DNA of 5,188 nucleotides, from assembly GCA_947074125.1 (NCBI GenBank), contig CAMTOM010000134.1, positions 1 through 5,188 of the forward strand, written 5' to 3'. Shown piece after piece: positions 5,136-5,188 of this stretch. The position numbers and the translations under genes are program-made. The notes beneath the pieces are model-generated. The model did no database searches and was not told where the DNA came from. It saw nothing but the letters and a program-made list of their open reading frames with translations. Numbering within the stretch: position 1 is the stretch's first letter; each line of letters begins with the position of its first letter. Origin of the DNA: an uncultured Desulfovibrionaceae bacterium (GTDB lineage: Bacteria > Desulfobacterota > Desulfovibrionia > Desulfovibrionales > Desulfovibrionaceae).

Positions 5136-5188
5136 AGATCGGGAGAGCACACGTCTGAACTCCAGTCACATTCAGAAATCTCGTATGC
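5136..5188 (+). other. Illumina TruSeq indexed adapter (non-biological contig end)
   Basis: From 5136 the sequence is the Illumina read-through adapter: AGATCGG, then AGAGCACACGTCTGAACTCC, then AGTCAC, identical over 33 of 34 bases to the constant part (one A-to-G difference at 5143). It is followed by an 8-base index ATTCAGAA (5170-5177), which I remember as TruSeq HT i7 index D705, and ATCTCGTATGC (5178-5188), the start of the P7 side. On the - strand it translates to GVQTCALPI, a well-known contaminant peptide in protein databases. It should be trimmed; no biological feature should use it. Confidence 0.98.

Noticed and set aside
4611..5150. Long overlapping frame on the - strand inside hcp
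   Set aside because: It is out of frame with the clear Hcp sequence and starts within adapter, so it is a shadow frame.
1..5188. CRISPR array, rRNA, tRNA or transposase
   Set aside because: No regularly spaced repeats, RNA-gene signatures or transposase motifs were seen on either strand.

Overview
The window looks like the end of a draft contig from a Gram-negative sulfate-reducer-type bacterium. Desulfovibrionaceae is my best guess, at moderate confidence. The guess rests on a class I hybrid cluster protein (Hcp) gene next to a Crp/Fnr regulator, as in the HcpR arrangement of Desulfovibrio, and on a LapG-type protease beside a type I secretion (RTX) protein. Base composition is moderate in genes and strongly AT-rich in the long spacer. 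I could not run a database search, so the taxon is inference.

Layout. Bases 2-28 are the last codons of pstB. They run directly into phoU (31-720), which closes a phosphate-uptake operon at a clear intrinsic terminator (745-777). An AT-rich spacer of about 725 bases follows (778-1502). It holds several inverted repeats, a GC-richer hairpin island, an imperfect direct repeat and a possible folded leader just before the next gene. Next on the + strand are a LapG-like periplasmic cysteine protease with an unusual, very basic C-terminal tail (1503-2516) and a 192-residue RTX/type I secretion C-terminal module standing alone as its own gene (2645-3223). A strong 15-bp hairpin terminator ends this block (3259-3297). 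Converging on the - strand are a cysteine-free Crp/Fnr-family regulator, probably HcpR-like (3323-4027), and, upstream of it, the C-terminal 60% of hcp (4165-5135).

The last 53 bases (5136-5188) are not genomic. They are an Illumina TruSeq index adapter with an 8-base index, with one mismatch in the constant part. The hcp gene is therefore cut by the contig end, and the apparent N-terminus reading MTGVQTCALPI is translated adapter.

How the genes fit together. PstB/PhoU belong to phosphate transport and its control. Hcp and the regulator belong to nitric oxide/nitrosative stress defence. The LapG-like protease and mini-RTX protein suggest surface adhesion or biofilm control; no LapD, giant adhesin or ABC exporter lies within the window. 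The least ordinary part is 1030-3223: a possibly structured leader, a protease with a 161-residue tail carrying 42 Lys/Arg against 6 Asp/Glu, and a tiny free-standing type I secretion module.
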